Shown here: positions 31,271-39,097 of the stretch, in pieces | How the letters are laid out: each line of letters begins with the position of its first letter | Numbering within the stretch: position 1 is the stretch's first letter | DNA from: Hominifimenecus microfluidus | GTDB taxonomy: Bacteria > Bacillota > Clostridia > Lachnospirales > Lachnospiraceae | Direction: 5' to 3' | DNA: 48,586 nucleotides | NCBI GenBank assembly: GCA_020687485.1 | Contig: JAJEQR010000029.1 | Location: 1 to 48,586 of the forward strand | Notes under the pieces: generated by a model | Told to the model about the DNA's origin: nothing | Database searches by the model: none | The model's input: the letters and a program-made list of their open reading frames with translations, nothing else | Translations under genes and position numbers: made by a program

Positions 31271-32515
31271 ATGAAAAAGAAAGCATTATTGCTGGAGTGT
31301 GCGTCCGGTATCAGTGGAGATATGATGCTGGGAGCACTTTTGGATATGGGGGCTGATCGGGAGGGGCTGATGCACCTGATCGGGAGTCTTCCGATCGACG
31401 GCTACCGGATTCACCAGGGAGAAACTAAGAAGAAGGGCATCCGGGCATCATATTTTCATGTGGATCTGTATGAAGAACATAAGGATAAGGATCACGACCT
31501 CGAAGAGCATGAACATCATCACCACGATCATGAGCCGGGAGTTCATTCGCATATGCATCGCACAATGGAGGAGATTCGTCCAATTCTGGAGCAGATGGAA
31601 GCTGCAGATGAGGTGAAGAAGATGGCATTCGGTATCTTTGGTATCATTGCAGACGCGGAAGCGAAAGCGCACGGGATTCCGGTGGGGGAGGTTCATTTCC
31701 ACGAAGTTGGAGCCGTAGACTCGCTGATCGATATTGTCGGTGTATCTTATTGCTGCTGGAGTCTGGGAATTACGGAAGCCTATGTTTCTCCACTCAGTGA
31801 GGGATTCGGGCATGTGCGCTGTGCGCATGGGTTTCTTCCCGTTCCTGTACCTGCGGTACAGAATATTCTGATTGCCAGCGGTCTTCCGATGCGGAGAGTT
31901 CAGGTGGAAGGCGAGCTGGTAACTCCGACGGGAGCGGCGATTGCGGCATGGCTGTGGAATCGAAGAACGCTGCCGGATACGTATCGCCTGCTGGGCACCG
32001 GAATCGGAGCCGGTGAGAAGGAATTTCCGCAGGCGAATGTCCTCCGGGCCAATATGATTGAGGTCGATGAGGAAGAGACGGATCCCCTCTGGGTTCTGGA
32101 GACAAATATGGATGATGTGACCGGCGAAGCGTTGGGCTACACTCTGGAGAAGCTGCTGGAGGCGGGGGCGAGAGATGCCTATTATCAGCCGGTTTACATG
32201 AAGAAGAACCGGCCGGGCTATCTGCTGCATGTCCTCTGTGCGGAGGAGCAGAGATCTTGCATGGAGGAGTTGATTTTCCTTCACACGACGACGATTGGGA
32301 TTCGTCGTTATCCGGTGCAGCGAACCTGCATGAACCGGGAGATCGTGACACGGGAGACTCCGTGGGGAGAGGTGCGGATGAAGAGGTGTTCCATCGGAGG
32401 TATCCGGCGGGATTATCCGGAGTATGAGGATGTCCGCCGGATCTGTGAGAAGCAGAATGCCGGGTTTACGGAAGTATACCGGGCGCTTGCCGGAGAGAAG
32501 AAGGAGGAGAATTAG
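31271..32515 (+). CDS. larC: Nickel-pincer cofactor biosynthesis protein LarC
   Basis: LarC inserts nickel into the sulfur-modified pyridinium nucleotide to finish the nickel-pincer cofactor of lactate racemase-type enzymes. The 414-residue protein begins LLECASGISGDMMLGALLDMG. A His-rich loop (about residues 70-97, with HEHHHHDHE and HSHMH) is a likely nickel store. GEVHFHEVGAVDSLIDIVG and ETNMDDVTGEALGYTLE follow. LarC1 and LarC2 parts are in one continuous frame, without the programmed frameshift described in Lactiplantibacillus. larB and larE are not in this window. The stop overlaps the convergent serine hydrolase gene by 4 bases. Confidence 0.93.
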   Translation: MKKKALLLECASGISGDMMLGALLDMGADREGLMHLIGSLPIDGYRIHQGETKKKGIRASYFHVDLYEEHKDKDHDLEEHEHHHHDHEPGVHSHMHRTMEEIRPILEQMEAADEVKKMAFGIFGIIADAEAKAHGIPVGEVHFHEVGAVDSLIDIVGVSYCCWSLGITEAYVSPLSEGFGHVRCAHGFLPVPVPAVQNILIASGLPMRRVQVEGELVTPTGAAIAAWLWNRRTLPDTYRLLGTGIGAGEKEFPQANVLRANMIEVDEEETDPLWVLETNMDDVTGEALGYTLEKLLEAGARDAYYQPVYMKKNRPGYLLHVLCAEEQRSCMEELIFLHTTTIGIRRYPVQRTCMNREIVTRETPWGEVRMKRCSIGGIRRDYPEYEDVRRICEKQNAGFTEVYRALAGEKKEEN

Positions 32516-33420
32516 ATGTAAGGATACAGATATGTCCACACATATTCCAGGAGATTCGGATCGTCCTTGTCCAGGGCGTTGATCACGATGACAGCGTCCT
32601 TCTCCGGGCAGATGGTGCAGTACTGGCCGAACTTGCCGACGGCGCTGTATGTATCGTTTCGGCTCTTCCAGAACAGCAGGCTGTACTCGCCGTCACCGCG
32701 GCCGGTAGGAATGGCTGTGCGCTCGACCTTTCGAACCCAGCCATCCGGTAGAATCTGCTTCCCATTCCATACGCCCTGCTGCAGGTAGAGCTGACCGAAG
32801 CGCATGACTTCGGACGAGGAGAGAACCATTCCGCCTGCGCCGAAGATATGTCCTTCGGGATCCTCTTCCCATTCAGGGCAGGGAATATCCAGCGGTTCGA
32901 ACAGACGCGGCATCAGATAGTCGGTCAGGCTGCCGCCGGTCTTCTCCTCGATGATCCGGCTGATCAGATAGGGGCCGGTATTACTGTACATGAATACGCG
33001 TCCCGGACGGTCGGAGAAGGGGGCGGACAGGACATAGGAGGTCCAGTCCGTCTCTTTTAATGTCTTGCGGGAATCGCCCATTAGCAGGGGCTTCTGCTGG
33101 CCAGCGGTCATGGTGAGCAGATGTCGGACCGAAAGTTCCTTCAGCTCTTCACAGGGATTTGCCGGCATATAGTCCGGGAGCAGCTCCGAAATGCGGGTAT
33201 CCATCTCAAAAAGTCCTTCCGCAAGGGCGAATCCGGCGGCCGTGCCGGTGAAGCTCTTGCTGAGGGAATATTGATTCTGACGGGCTTCCGGAACCCAGTC
33301 GTGACGGGTCAGAAGCTTTCCGTGCTGATATACGATGACATGATCCGCCGCATGCTCAGAGAGCGCACGGCAGAAGAGTTCAAACTGATGCTCATTCATA
33401 TCTGTAATAAACCTTTTCAA
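32512..33420 (-). CDS. Serine hydrolase of the beta-lactamase/penicillin-binding fold (class C-like)
   Basis: The 302-residue cytoplasmic-looking protein has no signal peptide. The catalytic Ser-x-x-Lys is SLSK in NQYSLSKSFTG, and the Tyr-x-Asn-like element is YSNTGPYLI. FGAGGMVLSSSEVMRFGQLYLQQGVWNGKQIL is typical of beta-lactamase-like esterases. Genuine beta-lactamase activity is unlikely given the lack of export. The start at 33420 could instead be the inner Met 7 codons later (MNEHQF). It ends tail-to-tail with larC, and its start lies about 70 bases from a symmetric divergent promoter shared with sdaAB. Confidence 0.85.
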   Translation of the reverse strand: MKRFITDMNEHQFELFCRALSEHAADHVIVYQHGKLLTRHDWVPEARQNQYSLSKSFTGTAAGFALAEGLFEMDTRISELLPDYMPANPCEELKELSVRHLLTMTAGQQKPLLMGDSRKTLKETDWTSYVLSAPFSDRPGRVFMYSNTGPYLISRIIEEKTGGSLTDYLMPRLFEPLDIPCPEWEEDPEGHIFGAGGMVLSSSEVMRFGQLYLQQGVWNGKQILPDGWVRKVERTAIPTGRGDGEYSLLFWKSRNDTYSAVGKFGQYCTICPEKDAVIVINALDKDDPNLLEYVWTYLYPYI

Positions 33421-33486
33421 CCTTTCTTACTGAATTTTTTTCGAATCATACATAAGATCCACAGGTTATGGAGTCAATGCAAATTA

Positions 33487-33519
33487 AGTATAGCACAGGA
33501 GCAGAATCCATGCTATACT
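33487..33519. promoter_or_regulatory. Symmetric divergent extended -10 promoters
   Basis: AGTATAGCA (33487-33495) and its exact reverse complement TGCTATACT (33511-33519) are 15 bases apart. Read rightward, TGC-TATACT is an extended -10 for sdaAB. Read leftward, the other arm is the same for the serine hydrolase gene. Each -35 region would overlap the opposite -10, so the two promoters may exclude each other. The arms could also be an operator. Confidence 0.6.
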
Positions 33520-33577
33520 GTGTTCCAAAAGGCAGGATTGCTTTTCTGAGGGGGAAAATACGAACGGAGGAAAAAGG

Positions 33578-34249
33578 ATGAACATTTTTGACATCGTGGG
33601 ACCGATCATGGTCGGTCCATCCAGTTCACACACTGCAGGTGCCGTAAGGATCGGATATATTACGCGCAGGCTGCTCGGTGAGCCGGTCATTCGGGCTGAG
33701 ATCGGCCTGTGCGGATCCTTTCTGGCAACTGGTAAAGGGCATGGAACGGATAAAGCTCTGGTTGCAGGACTGTTGGGACTTGCAGTAGATGATATGAGAA
33801 TCCCCGAAAGCTTTGAAATGGCGAAAAAGCAGGGGCTCAGTTTCCGTTTTACAGCAGAGGAAATTCCGGAAGCGCATCCCAATACGGCACATCTGAAGGT
33901 GGAAGGGGCTTCCGGGCAGAAGCTCGATATTGTTGCGGCATCGGTCGGCGGCGGGCGCATGAAAGTGTGCTCGATCGACGGAATTACGGCGGAGTTCTAT
34001 GGCGAATGCCCGACACTGGTAGTGCAGGATCGGGATGAGCCGGGACAGGTGGCAGATATGACAACGATGCTGGCGCAGGCGAATATCAATATCGCGACGA
34101 TGCAGCTGTACCGCGATGTGAGAGGCGGAGTGGCAGTAACTGTAATTGAATGCGATCAGGAAGTTCCGAGAGAGAGCCTTCACTGGTTGGCGGAGCGCGA
34201 CGGGATTCTGAAGGTTACGTATTTGAGTATGGAGGAGGCACCGGTATGA
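33578..34249 (+). CDS. sdaAB: L-serine ammonia-lyase, iron-sulfur type, beta subunit
   Basis: This is the beta chain of the [4Fe-4S] enzyme that deaminates serine to pyruvate and ammonia. The 223-residue protein starts MNIFDIVGPIMVGPSSSHTAG, the family signature. It has GHGTDKALVAGLLG, EAHPNTA, VGGGRM, and a C-terminal ACT domain (about 148-223, with LVVQDRDEPGQVADMTTMLA). Its stop overlaps the sdaAA start by 4 bases (ATGA), so translation is coupled. Start ATG 33578 follows GGAGGAAAAAGG. Confidence 0.95.
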   Translation: MNIFDIVGPIMVGPSSSHTAGAVRIGYITRRLLGEPVIRAEIGLCGSFLATGKGHGTDKALVAGLLGLAVDDMRIPESFEMAKKQGLSFRFTAEEIPEAHPNTAHLKVEGASGQKLDIVAASVGGGRMKVCSIDGITAEFYGECPTLVVQDRDEPGQVADMTTMLAQANINIATMQLYRDVRGGVAVTVIECDQEVPRESLHWLAERDGILKVTYLSMEEAPV

Positions 34250-35109
34250 TGAATTCTCTGCAGCAGATGGCAGAACAGTGTGAAAAAGAAGGAATCGCTT
34301 TCTGGGAAATGGTTCTTCAGAACGATATGTCAGATCGGCTGGTCAGCCGGGAGGCGTCCATGCAGCAGATGCAGCAGATGTACCGGACGATGTGGGAAGC
34401 GGATGCGTCCTATGATCCGAAGCTGCATTCCGCCAGTGGTATGGTTGGCGGCGACGGCGAGAAGATCCGCCGGGCCAGAGAGCAGGGCGTGCTTGCCAGC
34501 GGCGACTGGATCGGCCTGGTGATGGAGAAGGCGGTTAAGATGGGTGAGAGCAATGCGTGCATGCGCCGGATTGTAGCAGCCCCGACGGCCGGAGCTTGCG
34601 GGGTGGTGCCTGCCGTATTCTTAAGTATGCAGGAGAAGTATCACTATACGGAGGAAAAGATGCTGGAAGCGCTGTACGTATCCGCCGGAATCGGGGCTGT
34701 GATCGCGGAGCGGGCGTTTATTGCGGGCGCATCGGGCGGTTGTCAGGCGGAGATCGGAACCGCGTCGGCGATGGCAGCGGGCGGATGCGCGTATCTGCTG
34801 GGCGGTGACGCGGAAGCGATTATCCATGCGGCAGCTATGGCGCTGAAGAATCTGTTGGGCCTTGTCTGCGATCCTGTGGCAGGGCTGGTGGAAGTCCCCT
34901 GTGTGAAGCGAAATGTTATCGGTGCAGTGAATGCAGTGACTACGGCGGATCTTGCTATTGCTGGCGTTCGCAGTCATATTCCTCCGGATGAAGTCATCGA
35001 TGCGATGCGAAGTGTCGGACGCCTTCTTCCTTCGTCTCTTCGGGAGACCGGCGAGGGCGGTCTGGCAGCTACGCCGGAAGGAATTCGGATCAGCAGAAAT
35101 TTACGATAA
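34246..35109 (+). CDS. sdaAA: L-serine ammonia-lyase, iron-sulfur type, alpha subunit
   Basis: The catalytic chain, 287 residues, holds the oxygen-sensitive [4Fe-4S] cluster. Motifs are SGMVGGDGEKI, the cysteine segment RRIVAAPTAGACGVVPAV, IAGASGGCQAEIG and GLVCDPVAGLVEVPC. ATG 34246 overlaps the sdaAB stop; ATG 34249 directly after it is an equal alternative. The frame is open upstream within sdaAB but would not be used. The pair is one transcript, closed by the terminator at 35126. Confidence 0.95.
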   Translation: MMNSLQQMAEQCEKEGIAFWEMVLQNDMSDRLVSREASMQQMQQMYRTMWEADASYDPKLHSASGMVGGDGEKIRRAREQGVLASGDWIGLVMEKAVKMGESNACMRRIVAAPTAGACGVVPAVFLSMQEKYHYTEEKMLEALYVSAGIGAVIAERAFIAGASGGCQAEIGTASAMAAGGCAYLLGGDAEAIIHAAAMALKNLLGLVCDPVAGLVEVPCVKRNVIGAVNAVTTADLAIAGVRSHIPPDEVIDAMRSVGRLLPSSLRETGEGGLAATPEGIRISRNLR

Positions 35110-35125
35110 AACAGAAGAATAGGAG

Positions 35126-35202
35126 AAGTTCCCGGATTCTCTGTGAACCGCATAGGTAGAAATAGCCGATGCATCTGTCACAGAAATCCGGGAACTTTTT
35201 TG
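35126..35202 (+). terminator. Terminator after sdaAA
   Basis: AAGTTCCCGGATT (35126-35138) pairs with AATCCGGGAACTT (35186-35198), with an inner CTGTGA/TCACAG pairing and a T run after the stem. Confidence 0.9.
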
Positions 35203-35212
35203 CAATTTTAGT

Positions 35213-35241
35213 TGACAAATAGGTTAGTCTATGCTAACATA
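35213..35241 (+). promoter_or_regulatory. Promoter of the DUF3793-flavodoxin operon
   Basis: Perfect TTGACA (35213-35218), 17-base spacer and TAACAT (35236-35241). Operator 1 covers the spacer and most of the -10, so a bound repressor would block polymerase. Confidence 0.75.
35224..35239. promoter_or_regulatory. Operator 1: GTTAGTCTATGCTAAC
   Basis: Perfect 5-6-5 dyad GTTAG-N6-CTAAC overlapping the promoter -10. The half-site TTAG/CTAA resembles boxes bound by DtxR/IdeR/MntR-family iron or manganese repressors; a Fur box would look different. Confidence 0.8.
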
Positions 35242-35250
35242 TAAATGTGG

Positions 35251-35266
35251 TTAGAATAGACTAACA
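35251..35266. promoter_or_regulatory. Operator 2: GTTAGAATAGACTAAC
   Basis: The second perfect GTTAG-N6-CTAAC dyad, 27 bases (about 2.5 helical turns) after the first, just beyond the predicted transcription start. Confidence 0.8.
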
Positions 35267-35316
35267 CTTTGAGAAAAAAATTACCGGCAGGGAAGTTGCA
35301 TTTTTTTTACACAATG

Positions 35317-35332
35317 GTTAGAATGTACTAAC
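35317..35332. promoter_or_regulatory. Operator 3: GTTAGAATGTACTAAC
   Basis: The third perfect GTTAG-N6-CTAAC dyad, 66 bases after the second and ending 14 bases before the DUF3793 start, next to the ribosome binding site GGGAGGGG. Confidence 0.8.
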
Positions 35333-35346
35333 TTACGGGAGGGGTT

Positions 35347-35901
35347 ATGCAGCTGGAATTTTATCTGATTGAGAATTGTGCTCCTACGCTGGCGTCACTG
35401 AAAACTGCAAGTCTTTTCCGCTGTCCGTGCCGGGAAGAAGAGGATGTCTTCGATACGTTGTACCGCTGGAACCGGGAATTCAGCAGGAAAGGACTTCGCG
35501 CTGTGCTGCTGAAGCGATTCTCCGGAAGCGTGCTGATCTATGTGTATCGCAGATCCCAGCTGGAACGGGATCTGAAGGAGAACGGAGCGAAGCAGCTGCT
35601 GGAGACTTACGGATATCAGAGTACAGATCCAGAGTATGCACTGAACCGCCTGGCGGGGAGACTCACTTCCGAAGGGGAATTTCCGCATGAAATCGGGCTT
35701 TTCCTGGGATATCCTCTGGAAGATGTCCAGGGTTTTATCCGGAATCACGGGAAGAACAGCTTGTGTACCGGATGCTGGAAGGTCTACGGCAACCTCTGTG
35801 AAGCAAGAAGGTGCTTCGCACGTTTTGAAAAATGCAGAGACATCTATCGTCGCCTCTGGAATGAAGGAAAAAGCATCTACCAGCTGACAGTAGCAGCCTA
35901 G
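35347..35901 (+). CDS. DUF3793 family protein, predicted metal-regulated
   Basis: The 184-residue cytoplasmic protein begins MQLEFYLIENCAPTLASLKTASLF and contains RYNRE-like helical segments, LLKRFSGSVLIYVYRRSQLE, FPHEIGLFLGYPLEDVQGFI and a Cys-rich part (SLCTGCWKVYGNLCEARRCF). This fits DUF3793, found in anaerobes next to flavodoxin and ferrous iron transport genes. Function is unknown. The conserved cysteines could bind metal. A flavodoxin gene follows 41 bases later. Three identical-type operators before it point to control by iron or manganese. Confidence 0.85.
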   Translation: MQLEFYLIENCAPTLASLKTASLFRCPCREEEDVFDTLYRWNREFSRKGLRAVLLKRFSGSVLIYVYRRSQLERDLKENGAKQLLETYGYQSTDPEYALNRLAGRLTSEGEFPHEIGLFLGYPLEDVQGFIRNHGKNSLCTGCWKVYGNLCEARRCFARFEKCRDIYRRLWNEGKSIYQLTVAA

Positions 35902-35942
35902 GATAGAAACCATATAAGAATAATCATAAAGGAGTAATCATC

Positions 35943-36365
35943 ATGAGTAAAGTAGCAGTTGTATTCTGGAGCGGTACCGGCAACACCGAGGCAATGGCAA
36001 ATAAAGTAGCAGACGGAGCAAAGGCAGCAGGCGCGGAAGTTCAGGTTCTGACTCCCGAGACTTTTGACGCGGCAAAGATGGATGAGTTCGATGCAGTTGC
36101 GTTCGGATGCCCTGCTATGGGCGCAGAGGAACTGGAAGAGACCGAGTTCGCTCCGATGTTCGAGGCGTGTGAGAGCAAGCTCTCTGGTAAGAAGATCGCT
36201 CTGTTCGGTTCCTACGGCTGGGGCGACGGCGAGTGGATGCGTCTCTGGGAGGAGACCTGCAAGAACGACGGGGCTGTACTGGCCTGCGAGAGCGTAATGG
36301 CGAACGAGACTCCAGACGCAGAGGCAGAGGCTGCCTGCGAAGCGTTGGGCAAGGCTCTGGCGTAA
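35943..36365 (+). CDS. Flavodoxin, short-chain
   Basis: A 140-residue FMN electron carrier that can replace ferredoxin when iron is short. The FMN phosphate loop is WSGTGNTEAMA. FGCPAMGAEELEETEF and FGSYGWGDGEWM hold the isoalloxazine-flanking residues. The length fits short-chain clostridial flavodoxins. It starts ATG 35943 behind AAAGGAGT and shares a transcript with DUF3793 under the GTTAG-N6-CTAAC operators, as expected for an iron-starvation protein. A family B palindrome begins 5 bases after its stop. Confidence 0.95.
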   Translation: MSKVAVVFWSGTGNTEAMANKVADGAKAAGAEVQVLTPETFDAAKMDEFDAVAFGCPAMGAEELEETEFAPMFEACESKLSGKKIALFGSYGWGDGEWMRLWEETCKNDGAVLACESVMANETPDAEAEAACEALGKALA

Positions 36366-36369
36366 AGCG

Positions 36370-36509
36370 CAACTATTCAGAACCTTGCGGATTTGCAATA
36401 AATGTGTAAGCTATGCTTGCATAAGCGAACACATTTTTGAATATCCATATGGTGAGAAGCCACAGCGAGATGCAGCGTAAGCGGAATCGAGCCGGGGTGC
36501 TGAATTGTT
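36370..36509 (+). repeat. Dispersed palindromic element, family B, copy 2
   Basis: A 140-base element directly after the flavodoxin stop. It shares termini and internal blocks with 11523-11627 (AT.TTCAG at the left, GAATTGTT at the right, TGCGGATTT, TATGCTTGCATA, ATCCATAT, GAATCGAGC). The core palindrome is GGAT..AAATGTGT..TATGC-TT-GCATA..ACACATTT..ATCC. The right half carries an extra 30-40 bases not found in copy 1. Confidence 0.7.
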
Positions 36510-36526
36510 ACAAAAGATAACAATAA

Positions 36527-36566
36527 GGAGATCACCCAGACAGAATCCCTGTCCGGGCTCCTTTTT
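36527..36566 (+). terminator. Terminator of the DUF3793-flavodoxin operon
   Basis: GGAG.TCACCC.GACAG pairs with CTGTC.GGG.CTCC around AATC, followed by five T (36562-36566). Confidence 0.75.
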
Positions 36567-36618
36567 GCGTTCGAAAAACAGTGATATAATTTTACAGTTT
36601 TTTTACAAAAGAATATAG

Positions 36619-36647
36619 TTGACTACTGTTTTTTGCGGTGATATTAT
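36619..36647 (+). promoter_or_regulatory. Promoter of the FezAB-like pair
   Basis: TTGACT (36619-36624), 17-base spacer and TATTAT (36642-36647), about 40 bases before the AAAGGAGGATC binding site of the small membrane protein. No GTTAG-N6-CTAAC dyad is seen here. Confidence 0.75.
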
Positions 36648-36688
36648 AAGTCACAAAGAAAAAACAGCACAAAGGAGGATCTTTTATC

Positions 36689-37000
36689 ATGAAATTACAG
36701 AAAGAAGTATTAAAGAAAGTCGGTTTATTTGCAAGCGGTGTTTTGTTCGGAACTGCAGGCATTAAGGTTCTGTCCAGTGATGACGCTAAGAAGGTATATA
36801 CTCACAGTACCGCAGCTGTTCTGCGTGCGAAGACCTGTGTAATGAAGGTTGCATCTACCGTTCAGGAGAACGCAGAAGATATCCTGGCAGGCGCGAAGCA
36901 GATCAACGAGGATCGTGAACTGGCAGCAGAAGAGGCAGCTGTAGAGGATGCGGAGGAAGTAACCGCAGAGGAGACTGCAGCAGAAGAGGCAGCGGAGTGA
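36689..37000 (+). CDS. Small Ala/Glu-rich membrane protein (DUF6110-like), FezA-like candidate
   Basis: The 103-residue protein has a short basic N-terminus and a small-residue helix with glycine pairs, VGLFASGVLFGTAGIKVLS (about 11-29). An amphipathic helix follows (about 33-65), then a very acidic Ala/Glu tail (about 75-103). This is the character of DUF6110-type proteins seen ahead of P-type ATPases in clostridia. Its stop overlaps the ATPase start (GTGA), so the two are translationally coupled. In ferrosome gene sets a membrane protein (FezA) pairs with a P1B6 ATPase (FezB). Equating this gene with FezA is inference from position and form, not a proven homology. Confidence 0.75.
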   Translation: MKLQKEVLKKVGLFASGVLFGTAGIKVLSSDDAKKVYTHSTAAVLRAKTCVMKVASTVQENAEDILAGAKQINEDRELAAEEAAVEDAEEVTAEETAAEEAAE

Positions 37001-39072
37001 AATTTGTAATACAGCACGAGATCCGCGGACGCATTCGCGTCCGGCTCGCGCAGAAGAGAATGACCTACACGCAGGCAGATACCCTGCAGTATTTTCTGGA
37101 GCAGCAGCCATTCGTGACGAATGCGAAGGTTTACGAACGGACAGCAGACGCTGCCATCTGTTATACTGGCTCCCGGGATGCGGTTGTGGATGCGCTCCGT
37201 CATTTTCATTATGAAGAAGTACAGGTGCCGGAGCATGTACTTGAGAAGTCCGGCAGAGAACTGAATGCTTCCTATCAGGAGAAGCTGATCACGAAGGTGA
37301 TGCTTCACTATGGAAGAAAGTGGTTTCTTCCGGCTCCGATCCGTCATGCCTATGTTGCTTTTAAGGCGCTGGGCTATGTCGGGAAGGGAGTACGCTGTCT
37401 GGCGTCCGGTCATCTGGAAGTTCCGGTACTGGATGCGACCGCAATCGGCGTATCCGTTCTGCGTCAGGACTTTGCTACCGCAGGTTCTGTAATGTTCCTT
37501 TTGGGCATTGGTGAGCTTCTGGAGGAGTGGACGCACAAGAAGTCAGTCGGCGACCTGGCACGCAGTATGTCCCTGAATGTCAACCGGGTATGGCTGCTTC
37601 GTGACGGGCAGGAGGTTTCGGTTCGTTCCGATATGATTCAACCCGGGGATCAGATTGTGGTACATATGGGCAATATGATTCCCTTCGATGGCGAAGTTGC
37701 TTCCGGCGAAGGCATGGTGAATCAGGCATCTATGACCGGTGAGAGTCTTCCAGTGAAGAAGGAGGCTGGCCATTCGGTCTATGCCGGTACGGTGGTAGAG
37801 GAAGGCGAGCTGACCATTCTGGTCAAGGCAACGTCGGGCACTACCCGCTATGAGAAGATTATTACCATGATCGAGGAGTCTGAGAAGCTGAAGTCTTCGG
37901 TAGAGAGTCATGCAGAACATCTGGCGGATCGTCTGGTTCCATATACGTTTGCCGGCACCGGTCTGGTCTGGCTGCTGACTCGTAATGTCACGAAGACAAT
38001 GTCTGTCCTGATGGTCGACTTCTCTTGTGCTCTGAAGCTGGCGATGCCGCTGACTGTACTTTCCGCTATTCGTCAGGCGAACGAACATAAGATTACTGTG
38101 AAGGGAGGAAAATACCTGGAAGCCCTTTCAGATGCCTCCACGATCGTATTCGATAAGACAGGAACATTGACGAAGGCGCGTCCGCAGGTGCGTGACGTTG
38201 TACCTTTCGGTGGCAGAAATGCATCTGATATGCTTCGCGTGGCTGCCTGCCTGGAGGAGCATTTCCCTCATTCTATGGCGAAGGCTGTTGTGCGCAAGGC
38301 ACAGGAGGAACATCTGGAACACGAGGAGATGCATTCCAAGGTGGACTATGTAGTGGCTCACGGAATCGCTTCCTATATCCAGGAGTGCAGAGTGGTGATC
38401 GGAAGCTACCACTTCGTATTCGAAGATGAGGCGTGCACGATCCTTCCGGAGGAGCAGGCGAAATTCGATGATCTTCCTGAAGAATTCTCGCACCTCTATC
38501 TGGCGATTGACCGTCAGCTGGCTGCTGTTATCATCATTGAGGACCCGCTTCGCGAGGAGGCGGCAGAAGCTGTGCAGGAGCTGCACAACGCAGGCTTTCA
38601 GAAGATCGTGATGATGACCGGAGACAGTGAGCGTACGGCAGCTTCGATTGCGAAGAGAGTTGGCGTGGACGAGTATTATGCGGAAGTTCTGCCGGAAGAT
38701 AAGGCGGCCTTTATCCGCAGAGAGCAGGAGAACGGCCGCAAGGTTGTTATGGTCGGCGATGGCATCAACGATTCACCGGCACTGTCCGCTGCTGATATTG
38801 GTATGGCGATCAGCGACGGAGCGGCGATTGCCCGTGAGATCGCGGATATCACCGTAGCGTCGGATGATCTGCGTGAGCTGGTGGCACTGCGTCACCTGGC
38901 GGACGCGATGATTCGCCGGATCAACCGTAACTACCGAATGATCCTCGGAATTAACGGCGGACTGATTGCGGCTGGTGTGACTGGACTGCTTCAGCCCACG
39001 ACATCCGCACTATTCCACAATGCTTCGACCATCCTGATCGGCCTTGACAGCATGAAGGATTATGAGTTATAA
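36997..39072 (+). CDS. P1B-type metal ATPase lacking the CPx motif, FezB-like candidate
   Basis: The 691-residue transporter has an N-terminal HMA-like fold without CxxC (about 1-70, EIRGRIRVRLAQKRMTYTQA). The actuator motif is TGES (about 247) and the phosphorylation site is FDKTGTLTKARP (Asp about 386). The hinge is VMVGDGINDSPALSAADIGM (about 584-603), with GAAIAREIADI following. Where CPC or SPC normally sits, the helix reads VDFSCALKLAMPL (about 338-350), so the first Cys and Pro are lost. The usual HP dipeptide reads His-Ser (HFPHSMAKAV). These changes mark an unusual subgroup, consistent with P1B6. GTG 36997 overlaps the upstream gene. The likely substrate is iron, by context. Confidence 0.88.
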   Translation: MKFVIQHEIRGRIRVRLAQKRMTYTQADTLQYFLEQQPFVTNAKVYERTADAAICYTGSRDAVVDALRHFHYEEVQVPEHVLEKSGRELNASYQEKLITKVMLHYGRKWFLPAPIRHAYVAFKALGYVGKGVRCLASGHLEVPVLDATAIGVSVLRQDFATAGSVMFLLGIGELLEEWTHKKSVGDLARSMSLNVNRVWLLRDGQEVSVRSDMIQPGDQIVVHMGNMIPFDGEVASGEGMVNQASMTGESLPVKKEAGHSVYAGTVVEEGELTILVKATSGTTRYEKIITMIEESEKLKSSVESHAEHLADRLVPYTFAGTGLVWLLTRNVTKTMSVLMVDFSCALKLAMPLTVLSAIRQANEHKITVKGGKYLEALSDASTIVFDKTGTLTKARPQVRDVVPFGGRNASDMLRVAACLEEHFPHSMAKAVVRKAQEEHLEHEEMHSKVDYVVAHGIASYIQECRVVIGSYHFVFEDEACTILPEEQAKFDDLPEEFSHLYLAIDRQLAAVIIIEDPLREEAAEAVQELHNAGFQKIVMMTGDSERTAASIAKRVGVDEYYAEVLPEDKAAFIRREQENGRKVVMVGDGINDSPALSAADIGMAISDGAAIAREIADITVASDDLRELVALRHLADAMIRRINRNYRMILGINGGLIAAGVTGLLQPTTSALFHNASTILIGLDSMKDYEL

Positions 39073-39097
39073 AGGATACAGGTTCTGATGACCTGAG

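Noticed and set aside
32512-33420. True class C beta-lactamase linked to the BlaI-type repressor at 17907
   Set aside because: The protein lacks a signal peptide, and the repressor is 15 kb away with no matching palindrome here. A cytoplasmic esterase-like role is more likely.
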